Part shown: in pieces, positions 51,364 through 60,501 of the stretch
Numbering within the stretch: position 1 is the stretch's first letter
Layout: each line of letters opens with the position of its first letter
Assembly: GCF_014982715.1 (NCBI RefSeq)
Contig: NZ_JADCJY010000001.1
Location: 62,001-126,000, forward strand
DNA from: Gallalistipes aquisgranensis
GTDB taxonomy: Bacteria > Bacteroidota > Bacteroidia > Bacteroidales > Rikenellaceae
Reading direction: 5' to 3'
DNA: 64,000 nucleotides
Made by a program: the position numbers and the translations under genes
Notes under the pieces: generated by a model
Databases searched by the model: none
What the model saw: only the letters and a program-made list of their open reading frames with translations
Told to the model about the DNA's origin: nothing

Positions 51364-53733
51364 ATGAGAAGGTGCGTCCTGCTGGGTTCGGTGGCGGCAG
51401 GGGTCATGCTGTTGGCATGCTCGTGCAGCGTGACGCGTTACGTCCCGCAGGGCAGCTATCTGTTGCGCGAGAATGTCGTGGAGGCGGACAGGAATACCCC
51501 GAAACAGGAGCGGATCAAGGTGGAGGAGATGGAACAGTATGTCCGGCAGACTCCGAACAAGCGGTTTTTGGGGACGAACCTTTACCTCTGGGTCTACAAT
51601 ATCGCCAAACCGGGCCGAAACACCGTGCTGGCCCGCATGTGGCGGCGGATCGGTCAGGCTCCCGTGCTGCTCGACACGACCCTGACCCGCCGCTCGGCCG
51701 AAAATATCCGGACCTATATGAACAGCCGGGGATTTTTCGATGCCCGGGCCTGGTACGAGATCGACACAGCGCGCCGCAAGGCCCGGGTCGTCTATCGGGC
51801 CGAACAGGGGCGGCCTTATTATATCGGGAATATTCGCCACCGGTTCCGCGACGAGTTCCTACGTTCGGTGATCCTGGAAGACAGCGCCTCCACCCTGTTG
51901 CATACGGGGGACGTGTTCGACATCAACGTGCTGGACCGGGAACGGCTTCGCATTACGGAGTATCTGAAGCGGCGGGGATATTACAATTTTTCGATCAATA
52001 ACATCGGTTACGTGGCCGATTCCACGGTGGGAGACCATCGGATCGACCTGACGATGGAAGTGCGGCAGTATCTGTCGGGGTATGATGAGCGGGGCAATCC
52101 CCAGATGGAGAACAACCGGATTTACCGGCTGCGAAACATCTATGTCAATGCCGATTACGATCCGACGATCGCGGCTACCGACAGCGTCTACCGCCATGAC
52201 CTCGATACGCTCGAATACCGCGGTCTGAAGATCGTCTATCACCAGAAACCGCGTGTGCGCAAAGAAATCCTGCGCCGCACGATCAACCTCTATCCCAACT
52301 ATCTCTACAATTCGGACGAGGTGAAACGCGCTTACGACAATATCATGCGGTTGGGGTATTACCGGAGCGCGAACATCCTTTTCACCGAGGTACGGGATAC
52401 TGCGGCCCGCAACCTGGTGACTTTCATCGGCGATACGGGTGGCGACGGAGAGGCGGCGCTCACCACCGAGGAGGGATATCTCGACTGCACGATCCTCTGC
52501 ACGCCGGCCCTGCGGCAGAGTTACAAGATCGAACTCGAAGCCAGTACGACCTCCAACTTCTACGGCCTGACGGCTACGGTCGGCTACCAGAACCGCAATC
52601 TGTTCCGGGGTGTGGAGCTGTTCGACGTGAGCGTCATGGGCGGATACGAATTTATCCGGATGAAGGGGCGGAAGAGCTCCTTCGAGGTGGGGGGGGCCAC
52701 TTCGATTTTGTTTCCCCGTTTCATCGCTCCGTTCCGGATCGACCGTTTCAACCGGCTGAGCAACCCGCGCACCAAGTTCGAACTTTCGGTCAATTCGCAG
52801 CGCCGGCCCTATTATCATCGTACCCTTTCGGGCGTGACATGGGGATACAGTTGGGGAAACGGGCGCCACAGCAGCTATACGTTGCGTCCTGTGGATGTTA
52901 ATCTGGTGAAGATGAGCTATATCGACGAGGATTTCCTCAGTCAGCAGCGGAATCCCTACCTGCGGAACAGCTATACGTCGCAGCTGATCGCAGGTATATC
53001 GGGTTCCTATGTCTACAACAGTCAGATGAGCCGGGTGGATGTGGACCGCAATTCGCTGGCCCTGCGTATCAACTGGGAGACGACCGGCAACCTGATCGGG
53101 GCGCTGACCCACCTCTTCTCTTCCCCTGCGGAGGGCGAAGACTACTATAAGCTGTTCGGAATCCGTTATTCCCAGTATTTCCGCGTGGACGCCAACCTGA
53201 GCAACAAGATCGTGCTCGATCCGCGCAACAGCCTGGTTTACCGTCTCTATGCGGGTGTCGGCCACTCTTACGGCAACTCCACGGCCCTTCCCTTCGACCG
53301 GCTTTTCTATTGCGGGGGCAGCAACAGCATGCGCGGCTGGCTCGCCCGTACGCTCGGTCCGGGAAACGCTCCCCTGCCCGAAGACCGCAGTTATCCCAGC
53401 CAGCTGGGAAACCTCAAACTGGAGGCCAATCTGGAGTACCGTTTCCCCGTATGGGGCGTTCTGAACGGAGCCCTGTTTTTCGATGCGGGAAATATCTGGT
53501 TCCTCAAGGGGGGGGATGCCGATCCCGACGGGGTGTTCCGTTTCGACCGATTCTGGTCACAGCTCGGTTTCAATACGGGGCTGGGAGCCCGTTTCGATTT
53601 CAACTTCTTCGTCGTCCGGGTGGACTGGGGTATCAAGTTGCACGATCCGAACCAACCGTCCGGCCAGCGGTGGATACACGATTTCCGCTTCCGGAATACG
53701 GCACTCAATTTCGGGGTGGGATACCCTTTCTGA
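51364..53733 (+). CDS. BamA/TamA-family outer-membrane lipoprotein (TamL-like)
   Basis: This 789-residue outer-membrane protein has a lipoprotein signal (LLACSC). POTRA-like domains fill the N-terminal ~350 residues (NIRTYMNSRGFFDARAWYEI, YLKRRGYYNFSINNIGYV). A C-terminal surface-antigen barrel includes the conserved loop CGGSNSMRGWLARTLGPG and ends FRNTALNFGVGYPF. TamL proteins, lipidated BamA paralogues of Bacteroidota, work with TamB in envelope biogenesis. I use the ATG at 51364 over the in-frame GTG at 51361. Its stop lies 2 bases from the stop of the convergent methyltransferase gene. Confidence 0.9.
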   Translation: MRRCVLLGSVAAGVMLLACSCSVTRYVPQGSYLLRENVVEADRNTPKQERIKVEEMEQYVRQTPNKRFLGTNLYLWVYNIAKPGRNTVLARMWRRIGQAPVLLDTTLTRRSAENIRTYMNSRGFFDARAWYEIDTARRKARVVYRAEQGRPYYIGNIRHRFRDEFLRSVILEDSASTLLHTGDVFDINVLDRERLRITEYLKRRGYYNFSINNIGYVADSTVGDHRIDLTMEVRQYLSGYDERGNPQMENNRIYRLRNIYVNADYDPTIAATDSVYRHDLDTLEYRGLKIVYHQKPRVRKEILRRTINLYPNYLYNSDEVKRAYDNIMRLGYYRSANILFTEVRDTAARNLVTFIGDTGGDGEAALTTEEGYLDCTILCTPALRQSYKIELEASTTSNFYGLTATVGYQNRNLFRGVELFDVSVMGGYEFIRMKGRKSSFEVGGATSILFPRFIAPFRIDRFNRLSNPRTKFELSVNSQRRPYYHRTLSGVTWGYSWGNGRHSSYTLRPVDVNLVKMSYIDEDFLSQQRNPYLRNSYTSQLIAGISGSYVYNSQMSRVDVDRNSLALRINWETTGNLIGALTHLFSSPAEGEDYYKLFGIRYSQYFRVDANLSNKIVLDPRNSLVYRLYAGVGHSYGNSTALPFDRLFYCGGSNSMRGWLARTLGPGNAPLPEDRSYPSQLGNLKLEANLEYRFPVWGVLNGALFFDAGNIWFLKGGDADPDGVFRFDRFWSQLGFNTGLGARFDFNFFVVRVDWGIKLHDPNQPSGQRWIHDFRFRNTALNFGVGYPF

Positions 53734-53735
53734 CA

Positions 53736-55109
53736 TTACAGGTTCTGGATACGGAGTTCTTTCGGATAGAGATTGTTCGTCCGGTTGCCGATCCGTTTGA
53801 TCCATCCCAGCGGAACCCCTTCGAAACAGACGAGGTTCATCCCTTCGGCCAGCCCGTCGGCGGGAATGTCTCCTCTGCGCAGGTAGCCGAGCGCGGCCGT
53901 CTCCCCCAGTTCCGCCTGAGGAACAGCTTCCCGGGCCAGGTCGTGGAACAGGGCCAGCGGGTGTTCCGGTTTCAGTTTCCCGTGATAGAGCTGCCCGGCA
54001 TGGACACCCGAGTAGAGGACGGATAACCGTTCGGCCACCTCCCGCACGGCGGGGTAGGCTTCCTCGTAATAGCCGTACATCTGGTCGCCGATCCGGACGA
54101 AATGCATGAATTCGGGCTGCCCGAACCACGGGCGCAGGGAGGCCTGTTCCTGACGGGTCGCTTCGGTGAAGACCGTGCGGCGCGGTTTGGACAGGCGGGT
54201 GCGGACGCGTCCTTCAGCCTTCCGGATCACGGCGCAGAAAAATCCCTCGCCCCGCACGGCATGGGGGAAAAAGCGGAATACGGGTACCGGCACCCCCTCT
54301 CCGGCGGGAACTTCTCCGCGGACGATGCCCCAGGCCGGATCGGTTTCGATCCGCACTCCCTCGCAGTCGTAATTTTCGACGAGCCACGCGACGTTCTCTT
54401 CGTTTTCCCTGCGGTTGAAGGTGCAGGTGCTGTATATCAGGATACCGCCCGGACGCAAGGCGCTCCACACTTCGCTCAGTATCCGGCGCTGGCGTCCGGC
54501 GCATAGCTCCACCGCCTGGGGACTCCATTGGGCCGTGGCTTCCGGATTTTTGCGGAACATGCCTTCGCCCGAACAGGGAGCGTCCACCGCGATCAGGTCG
54601 AACCAATGTTCCAGTGCGCCGAAATGCGACGGGTCGTTGCTGGTGACGGCCACGTTGCCCAAACCCCATTTGCGGATGTTGTCGGCCAGCGTGAGCGCCC
54701 GCGCACGGATCACCTCGTTGGCCACCACGACGCTTTCGAGCCCGGCCGCGGTGGCGAGCAGCGTGCTCTTGCCGCCCGGAGCGGCGCACAGGTCGAGGAT
54801 GCGGAGCCGCTCTCCTTCGCCGAACAACGACCGGTAGATGTGTTCCAGAAACATGGAACTCGCCTCCTGTACGTAATAGACCCCGGCGTGGAACAGCGGA
54901 TCGAGCGTGAACCGGGGCCGTTCAGCCAGGTAGAAACCGTACCGGTTCCACGGGACACCCTCGCCTTCCGGCCGTTCGGCGAGTTTGTAGGGGTTGAACC
55001 GGACGGATACCGGCGTTTCGCCTGCCTCCAGTGTCCGGCAGAGCGCGTCCCGTCCGGCGGCATCCAGTCCCGTGCCGGCGAGCGATTCGATGAAAGAAGG
55101 GGGCAGCAT
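53736..55109 (-). CDS. 16S rRNA m5C methyltransferase, RsmF/NOL1-NOP2-Sun family
   Basis: This 457-residue enzyme methylates cytosine C5 in rRNA with SAM. It has the SAM motif LDLCAAPGGKSTLL and the catalytic cysteines in VDAPCSGEGMFRKNP and IYSTCTFNRRENEENV. A C-terminal PUA-like domain (GMNLVCFEGVPLGWIKRIG) is typical of RsmF. Length fits. The gene starts 3 bases after the deoxynucleoside kinase stop, so the two are in one operon with the GH3-like gene. Confidence 0.93.
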   Translation of the reverse strand: MLPPSFIESLAGTGLDAAGRDALCRTLEAGETPVSVRFNPYKLAERPEGEGVPWNRYGFYLAERPRFTLDPLFHAGVYYVQEASSMFLEHIYRSLFGEGERLRILDLCAAPGGKSTLLATAAGLESVVVANEVIRARALTLADNIRKWGLGNVAVTSNDPSHFGALEHWFDLIAVDAPCSGEGMFRKNPEATAQWSPQAVELCAGRQRRILSEVWSALRPGGILIYSTCTFNRRENEENVAWLVENYDCEGVRIETDPAWGIVRGEVPAGEGVPVPVFRFFPHAVRGEGFFCAVIRKAEGRVRTRLSKPRRTVFTEATRQEQASLRPWFGQPEFMHFVRIGDQMYGYYEEAYPAVREVAERLSVLYSGVHAGQLYHGKLKPEHPLALFHDLAREAVPQAELGETAALGYLRRGDIPADGLAEGMNLVCFEGVPLGWIKRIGNRTNNLYPKELRIQNL

Positions 55110-55112
55110 GCG

Positions 55113-55790
55113 TTATTCGTTCGGTTGTTTTCCCCGCAACGCCCGCAGTTCTTCGATGCGGGCTACGACACGGTCGATCACGGCGGGATTCATCACGAAA
55201 TCCTCGTGGTCGATGTCCACTGTCATCACCTCGCCTTCGTAGATGTTGTCGATCCAGTGGTTGTATTTTTTGTTGAGGCGTTCCAGATAGCTTTCGTCGA
55301 TCGACATTTCGTAGGCCCGTCCCCGTTTCTGGATCTGGCTGATGAGCGTGGGGACGCTCGCCCGGAGGTAGATCAGCAGGTCGGGCTGCGGAATCAGGTT
55401 GGTGGCCAGGTCGTAGATCTTCATGTAGGTGTCGAAATCGCGCGAGGAGATCAGTCCCATCTGGTGCAGGTTGTCCGCGAAGATATTGGCGTCCTCGTAG
55501 ATCGTGCGGTCCTGGATCAGATCGCTGTTGCAGGCGAGGATTTCCCGTGCCTGTCTGATCCGGCTGCCCAGAAAGTAGATCTGGAGGTTGAATGCCCAGC
55601 GGTTCATGTCTTCGTAGAAGTCGCCGATGTAGGGGTTGTCGCTCTCTTCGAAATAGGTGGCCATACGGCACCGGCGGGCCAGTATCTCCGTCAGGGAGGT
55701 CTTTCCGCTTCCGATATTTCCTGCGATTGCTATATACATATACTTGAGTTTTGGCGCACTGTCCATGTTCTTCGTCGGGTTTGGGTTCAT
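55113..55790 (-). CDS. Deoxynucleoside kinase (dAdo/dGuo kinase family)
   Basis: This 225-residue salvage enzyme phosphorylates deoxynucleosides. It has the P-loop IAGNIGSGKTSL, the LID/ERS-like segment QDRTIYEDANIF and the base-binding region IYLRASVPTLISQIQKRG. Such kinases are common in Bacteroidota and Firmicutes. The ATG at 55790 is used; the first 17 residues before MYIAIAGN are poorly conserved and a start at that internal Met is possible. It is 6 bases after the GH3-like gene. Confidence 0.9.
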   Translation of the reverse strand: MNPNPTKNMDSAPKLKYMYIAIAGNIGSGKTSLTEILARRCRMATYFEESDNPYIGDFYEDMNRWAFNLQIYFLGSRIRQAREILACNSDLIQDRTIYEDANIFADNLHQMGLISSRDFDTYMKIYDLATNLIPQPDLLIYLRASVPTLISQIQKRGRAYEMSIDESYLERLNKKYNHWIDNIYEGEVMTVDIDHEDFVMNPAVIDRVVARIEELRALRGKQPNE

Positions 55791-55796
55791 GTGTCT

Positions 55797-57314
55797 CTAT
55801 TTCCGGCCGGTGTCGGCCTCTTTCAGTTGCTCCACGAACGTGCGTTCGTTGAACAGGCGGGGCACTTTGTTCTGGCCCCCCATCTTGCCCCGGCCCTGCA
55901 TCCAGCGCAGGAATGTGCCGGGACCCACTTCTGTCAGCGTGAGCGGCATCAGGGTCGTGTCCTTGAACCGCTTGGCCTCGTAGTCGGAGTTGACCCGCTG
56001 AAGGGCCTCGTCCAGCCTGCGGGCAAACTCCGCCGGGTCGTCCGGCCGGCGGCGGAACTCCACCACCCATTCGTGCGATCCCTTGCTGCGGCCCTCCATG
56101 AAGATCGGGGCCACCGTGAATTCGGCGATTTCGGCTCCTGTGGCATCGCAGGCCGCCCGTATGGCGCTCTCGGCATTGTCTACGACGATCTCCTCGCCGA
56201 ATACGTTGATGTAGTGCTTCGTGCGGCCCGTGATACGGATACGGTAGGGCGACGTGGAAGTGAATTCCACCGTGTCTCCGATCTGATAGCGCCACAGTCC
56301 GTTGCTCGTGGAGATGATCATGGCGTAGTTGACCCCGGGTCTTACCCCGGCCAGCGGAACGGCTTTCGACGGATCGTCCAGCGAGGCGAGGGGCAGGAAT
56401 TCATAGAAAATACGGTAATCCAGCATCAGCAGCATGTCATCCCGCGAGGGATCGTCCCCGATGGCGAAAAATCCTTCGGAGGCGTTGTAGGTCTCCATGT
56501 ATTTCATGCGGGGCGAGGGAATCAACCGTCGGTACTGTTCGCGGTAAGGCTTGAAGTTCATGCCCCCGTGGATGAACAGTTCCAGGTTCGGCCACACTTC
56601 CAGCAGGTTCGTCTTGCCCGTGTATTCCAGGATTTTGTTCATCATCACCAGGTTCCAGGAAGGGACGCCGGCGAACGACGAGATATTCTCTCCTGCAGTC
56701 TCTTCGCATATCCTGCGTACCTTCTCCTCGAAATCGGGGATCAGGGCGGTCCGTGCCGAGGGGACCCGCCGCCAATCGGCCCAACGGGGCGTGTTTTCGA
56801 TCAGGATGGCCGACAGGTCACCCGTTTGGGCCGTTTCCCCTTCGCGTTCGATGCGGTGGCTGCCGCCCAGTGTGAGCGTCTTGCCGCCGAAGACCCGGCT
56901 GTCGGGATAGAGCGACGAGAACAGGGCGATGACGTCGCGCGGCCCTTGCAGGTGTGCGTCCCGCAACCCCTGCTCGCTCACGGGAATGTATTTGCTCTTG
57001 TAGTCGGTCGTGCCGGACGATTTGGCGAACCAGCGGATCGGTGTAGGCCAGATCACGCCCTGCTCGCCCAGCCGGGTGCGGTTGATGAACCGGCTGAAAT
57101 GCTCGTAGTCGGATACCTCCACCCGGTTCTGGAACTGCTCAACCGTGTGGATGCCGTCCATGCCGCAGGCTTTTCCGAAGACCGTCCGGGCACCCTGTCC
57201 GAGCAGGTATTTCAGCTGGAGTTCCTGCACCTGGACCGGGTGTTCGCGGAAAAAGTCGATTTCGCTCCGGCGGTGGCGGAAAAACAGGTTGACGATATGG
57301 GTCGTGAAGGACAT
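55797..57314 (-). CDS. GH3 auxin-responsive-promoter family protein (acyl-adenylating enzyme)
   Basis: This 505-residue cytoplasmic protein belongs to the GH3 acyl-acid-amido synthetase fold, not glycoside hydrolase family 3. Motifs are FAKSSGTTDYKSKYIPVSE (the ATP-binding SSGTT loop), YNASEGFFAIGD and RYQIGDTVEFTST, which match acyl-adenylate chemistry. In plants GH3 enzymes join amino acids to hormones. The bacterial role is unknown, although these genes are common in Bacteroidota. It begins the GH3-dNK-RsmF operon, 5 bases after the TrkA gene. Confidence 0.93.
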   Translation of the reverse strand: MSFTTHIVNLFFRHRRSEIDFFREHPVQVQELQLKYLLGQGARTVFGKACGMDGIHTVEQFQNRVEVSDYEHFSRFINRTRLGEQGVIWPTPIRWFAKSSGTTDYKSKYIPVSEQGLRDAHLQGPRDVIALFSSLYPDSRVFGGKTLTLGGSHRIEREGETAQTGDLSAILIENTPRWADWRRVPSARTALIPDFEEKVRRICEETAGENISSFAGVPSWNLVMMNKILEYTGKTNLLEVWPNLELFIHGGMNFKPYREQYRRLIPSPRMKYMETYNASEGFFAIGDDPSRDDMLLMLDYRIFYEFLPLASLDDPSKAVPLAGVRPGVNYAMIISTSNGLWRYQIGDTVEFTSTSPYRIRITGRTKHYINVFGEEIVVDNAESAIRAACDATGAEIAEFTVAPIFMEGRSKGSHEWVVEFRRRPDDPAEFARRLDEALQRVNSDYEAKRFKDTTLMPLTLTEVGPGTFLRWMQGRGKMGGQNKVPRLFNERTFVEQLKEADTGRK

Positions 57315-57319
57315 GGGGT

Positions 57320-58660
57320 TCAGTTGAAATATTTGCCGATACGTGAAATGGCATCCGGCAGTGCGAATACCACTACCCTGTCGTAGGCGTTGATCTCCAT
57401 GTCGCCGACGGCGATGAAAATCTTGTCGCCGCGCACGATGCCGCCAATCATGGCGTCGCGCGGGAAGTCGAGTTCACGGATTTTCGCTTTGGTGGCCGGG
57501 GAGTTGGGCTTGACGATGAATTCCAGCACCTCGGCGTCGCTGCCCGTGAGGCATTTGATCGCCTGTACGTCCGTACTCATCGTGAAGCGGAAAATGTTGC
57601 TGGCCGTGATGAGCTTTTTGTTGATGATCGTGTCGATTCCCATGCTCTCGGCCAGGCTGATGTAGTTGAGGTTCTCCACCTCGGCGATCACCTTCTTCAC
57701 CCCCATGCGCTTGGCCAGCAGGGCAGCCAGAATATTGGTCTCCGAGCGGCCCGTGACGGCCACGAAGGCGTCCATGTTGGTGAGCCCCTCCTCGAGCATG
57801 GAGTCGGTGTTGCGTCCGTCTTCGTTGATTATCAGTGTTTTTTCCAGCGTCTCGGCCAGTTTGTAGGCCTTTTCGGCGTTGTAGTCCACCAGTTTGACGT
57901 TCACTTGGTCCTGCAGTTCGGTGGCGATGCGCACGCCGATCCGGCTGCCGCCCAAAATCATCAGATTGTTGATCTCCACGTTCGATTTGCCGGAAAATTC
58001 CATCACGGCGTGTACCGATTCCTGGTTGGTGATGACGTAGATCGTGTCGTGCTCCTGGAAAACGTCGTCCCCGCGGGGGATGATCGTCTCCCCGGCCCGC
58101 GAGATGGCGACCGTGCGGTAGGGAAGGTTCTCCCGGTCGCTGGTCACCTGGATCAGGGTCTTGTCCACCAGCGGGGAGGAGGAGTCGAGCTTGAAGACCA
58201 CCAGCACCAGTTTGCCCCCGGAGAAGTCCACGTACTCCGTGGTGGCCGTGTTGCCCAGCAGGTTGATGACTTCCCGGGCGGCCACCTTTTCCGGGTAGAA
58301 CAGGTAGTCGATGCCCATGTTGATGAATATCTCCTTGTTGTTGGGTTCGAGGTACTCGTTGTTGTCGATCCGGGCGATGGATTTACGGGCTCCGAGCTGT
58401 TTGGCCAGCATGGCCGATATGATGTTGATGTTCTCCTCGTGGTTGACGGCGATGAAGAGGTCGGCCTTGCGTACGGAGGCTTTCTTGAGGGTGGCGAACG
58501 TGGTGCAGTCGCCTTCGATGGTCACCACGTCGGCCATGCCCGAGATCTCGTCGAGCAGTTTCTGCTCGTCGTCGATCACGACGATGTCGTGTGAATTTCC
58601 GCTGAGCATCGTGGCCAGATGGCTGCCCACTTCGCCCGCTCCGGCGATTACGATCTTCAT
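57320..58660 (-). CDS. trkA: Trk-type K+ uptake regulatory subunit TrkA
   Basis: This 446-residue peripheral membrane protein gates K+ uptake through TrkH and binds NAD(H). It has two TrkA_N Rossmann folds (MKIVIAGAGEVGSHLA and MILGGSRIGVRIAT), each followed by a TrkA_C (RCK_C) domain, the normal double arrangement. No trkH gene is in the window. The start ATG at 58660 has a -7 box 29 bases upstream, within a palindrome shared with the divergent gene. Confidence 0.94.
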   Translation of the reverse strand: MKIVIAGAGEVGSHLATMLSGNSHDIVVIDDEQKLLDEISGMADVVTIEGDCTTFATLKKASVRKADLFIAVNHEENINIISAMLAKQLGARKSIARIDNNEYLEPNNKEIFINMGIDYLFYPEKVAAREVINLLGNTATTEYVDFSGGKLVLVVFKLDSSSPLVDKTLIQVTSDRENLPYRTVAISRAGETIIPRGDDVFQEHDTIYVITNQESVHAVMEFSGKSNVEINNLMILGGSRIGVRIATELQDQVNVKLVDYNAEKAYKLAETLEKTLIINEDGRNTDSMLEEGLTNMDAFVAVTGRSETNILAALLAKRMGVKKVIAEVENLNYISLAESMGIDTIINKKLITASNIFRFTMSTDVQAIKCLTGSDAEVLEFIVKPNSPATKAKIRELDFPRDAMIGGIVRGDKIFIAVGDMEINAYDRVVVFALPDAISRIGKYFN

Positions 58661-58689
58661 TGGCGGGGGTTTGTTAGGATATGTTCATG

Positions 58690-58705
58690 CAAAATTATAA
58701 TTTTG
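58690..58705. promoter_or_regulatory. Palindromic divergent promoter: two back-to-back TAATTTTG boxes
   Basis: CAAAATTATAATTTTG is a perfect 16-base palindrome. Each half reads TAATTTTG, a match to TAnnTTTG, outward on one strand: 58690-58697 on - for trkA and 58698-58705 on + for the gene at 58749. A TTTG at 58670-58673 lies 24 bases upstream of the + box. Confidence 0.6.
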
Positions 58706-58748
58706 TACGGATATTGCATCACTTGTTCGGTTAATTTAAGGTAGTGTT

Positions 58749-59033
58749 ATGGAACTTTCCCACACGGGGCTGGTCCTCCTGATCGCGGTGGCGGCCGTGG
58801 CCCTTTTCGTGCTGGCCCTGTCGTTGACGCTGATCTTCAAGGGACACCATATCCAGTCGGAGATCGGCGAGAATCCCCATATGCAGGAACGGGGCATAAA
58901 GTGTGCCGCACAGCAGATGCGGGCCGAAGAGCGCGAATTGAAGGGCGCCTGCGGCGATCCGCTTCCGGGCCAGTGTGAGGAGGGGGACTGTCGTACCTGC
59001 GCTACCCGTTGTTCGGACGGACCAGGCCGTTAA
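58749..59033 (+). CDS. Small membrane protein with Cys-rich tail
   Basis: This 94-residue protein has one N-terminal membrane helix (GLVLLIAVAAVALFVLALSL). Its hydrophilic remainder has six cysteines, five of them near the end (CGDPLPGQCEEGDCRTCATRC). The cysteines could bind a metal or form disulfides. I recognise no family, but such short proteins next to trkA-like genes are plausible in Bacteroidota. Its 3' 32 bases overlap the convergent MATE gene end. Confidence 0.72.
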   Translation: MELSHTGLVLLIAVAAVALFVLALSLTLIFKGHHIQSEIGENPHMQERGIKCAAQQMRAEERELKGACGDPLPGQCEEGDCRTCATRCSDGPGR

Positions 59034-60378
59034 CCTTGCTGCGGGCGGCCAGGTAGAACCCCGCGATCACGAGGAACGTTCCCGCTTCCGAGACCGGCAT
59101 GGCGAGCCAGATGCCTGTCTCTCCCAGTATTTTCGGTATCAGAACGAAGTTCGGTACAAGCAGGGCGACACCTCGCAGCAGGGCGAAAGCGGTGGCGGGA
59201 CCGATCCGTTTGAGGCTCTGGTAGTAGCCGATGGCGGCAAGGTTGGCGATGAAGAAGACGAAACCCAGCGAGAAGGTGGGAAATCCCCCGATGGCGATGC
59301 GGGCCGCCGTGTCGTCCGGCGGCAGGAAGAGCCCTACCAGGAAACGGGGACAGAGCGTGAACGCCGACATGACGGCGATCCCGCAGACGACGGCCGTCAG
59401 AAGGGACAGCCGGCCGGCCGAGGCGACCCGGGCCATGTCGCCCGTCCCGAAGTTGTAGCTGATGATAGGCTGGGCCGACTGGGCCACGGCATTGCCGATC
59501 ATGAAGACGAAAGGGGCGTAGTAGCAGGCAATGCCGAATGCGCCCACTCCTTCGTCGCCCAGATAGTGCATGAATACCTGGTTGCCCGTGAACATGAGTA
59601 CGGCCATGGTCGCCTCGCCCAACAGGGCGGAGGAGCCGATGCGGCACTGGTAGCCGATGTTGCGCAGCGAGAGCCTCATGCTTTTTCGGCTCGCCTTCAG
59701 CGGATGCAGACGCAGGCTGCGGGCGAAGAGGAGCAGGTAGGAGATGGCGATGGTCCCTCCCGTGACGATGGCGATCGTCGAGGCGAGAGCCGCGCCCATC
59801 ACGCCCCAGCCCAGCGGGAAGATGAAGAGCCAGTCCAGTACGACGTTGACGGCGGCCGAGACGACGCTGCACCACATGGCCAGTTTCGGGGCGCCGTCGA
59901 GGCGGATGACGAAGAGCGAGACAGCGATCCACATCTGGAACGTGAGGGCGGGGACGAACCACATCAGATAGTCCGTCACCATCGGCAGCAGATGGTCCGA
60001 TGAACCGAGCAGCAGGGCCGTCCGCCGGGGAAAGAGCAGGATCGCCACCGAGGGAATCAGGGCGGCCAGGGTGACGAACAGCAGCGATTGCGTGACGTTC
60101 AGCCGGGCGGCCTTGAGTTTCCTTCTCGACAGGTGGATGGAGGCCACCACCGAACAGCCCACACCGGCCATGAGTCCGATGCCCGTGAAGATCATCAGCA
60201 GGGGGATACAGATGTTGATTGCGGCGATTCCGTCGCTTCCCACGCCGTGCCCCACGAAAATTCCGTCGATGGCCGTTACCGCCGACATGCTGAGCATGCC
60301 CAGCAGGGTGGGGATGAACATTTTCCGGAATAGTACGGAAATCTTCACTGTTCCCAGGTCGATAGCGTCTCTTTCCAT
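59002..60378 (-). CDS. MATE family multidrug/Na+ antiporter
   Basis: This 458-residue inner-membrane protein has 12 predicted helices in two halves. Its N-terminal MFIPTLLGMLSMSAVTAIDG and GVGSDGIAAINICIPL match the MATE fold. These antiporters expel drugs or metabolites using Na+ or H+. The gene has a transcription-terminator hairpin 28 bases before its ATG and a promoter 124 bases upstream, suggesting attenuation control (see 60379-60533). The 3' end overlaps the small membrane-protein gene. Confidence 0.93.
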   Translation of the reverse strand: MERDAIDLGTVKISVLFRKMFIPTLLGMLSMSAVTAIDGIFVGHGVGSDGIAAINICIPLLMIFTGIGLMAGVGCSVVASIHLSRRKLKAARLNVTQSLLFVTLAALIPSVAILLFPRRTALLLGSSDHLLPMVTDYLMWFVPALTFQMWIAVSLFVIRLDGAPKLAMWCSVVSAAVNVVLDWLFIFPLGWGVMGAALASTIAIVTGGTIAISYLLLFARSLRLHPLKASRKSMRLSLRNIGYQCRIGSSALLGEATMAVLMFTGNQVFMHYLGDEGVGAFGIACYYAPFVFMIGNAVAQSAQPIISYNFGTGDMARVASAGRLSLLTAVVCGIAVMSAFTLCPRFLVGLFLPPDDTAARIAIGGFPTFSLGFVFFIANLAAIGYYQSLKRIGPATAFALLRGVALLVPNFVLIPKILGETGIWLAMPVSEAGTFLVIAGFYLAARSKVNGLVRPNNG

Positions 60379-60499
60379 AACCGTTTCTGTCTGATCATAA
60401 AAAAACCGGACAAGCTGATTGGTTTTACCCAGTCATCTTATCCGGCATGCTATGCTGCCCTCCGATGAGGATTACAAAACGTTCTTGGTCTGTTCCGGC
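60379..60499 (-). ncRNA. Structured leader/attenuator of the MATE gene, riboswitch candidate
   Basis: The - strand transcript would begin a few bases after the -7 box, near 60497. It contains CCTC-ATCG-GAGG (60459-60470), GCATAGCATGC (60445-60455) and then an imperfect 17-bp terminator stem (60406-60445) followed by U7 (60399-60405). The MATE ATG follows 20 bases after the U-tract, leaving no room for another promoter, so read-through must be controlled. I matched it to no riboswitch class I know. Confidence 0.55.
60406..60445 (-). terminator. Rho-independent terminator inside the MATE leader
   Basis: CCGGATAAG pairs with CTTGTCCGG (one G-U), extended by TGACTGG with CCAATCA (one mismatch), loop GTAAAA, then T7. 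Confidence 0.8.
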
Positions 60500-60501
60500 T
60501 G

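Noticed and set aside
55797-57314. GH3 as glycoside hydrolase family 3
   Set aside because: The SSGTT ATP loop and overall pattern match the plant-type GH3 acyl-adenylase fold, not the beta-glucosidase family.
54528-57386. 952-residue open frame on the + strand
   Set aside because: It lies entirely opposite the RsmF-like, kinase and GH3-like genes, all with clear family motifs. GC-rich antisense frames stay open by codon bias, and its translation shows no family pattern.
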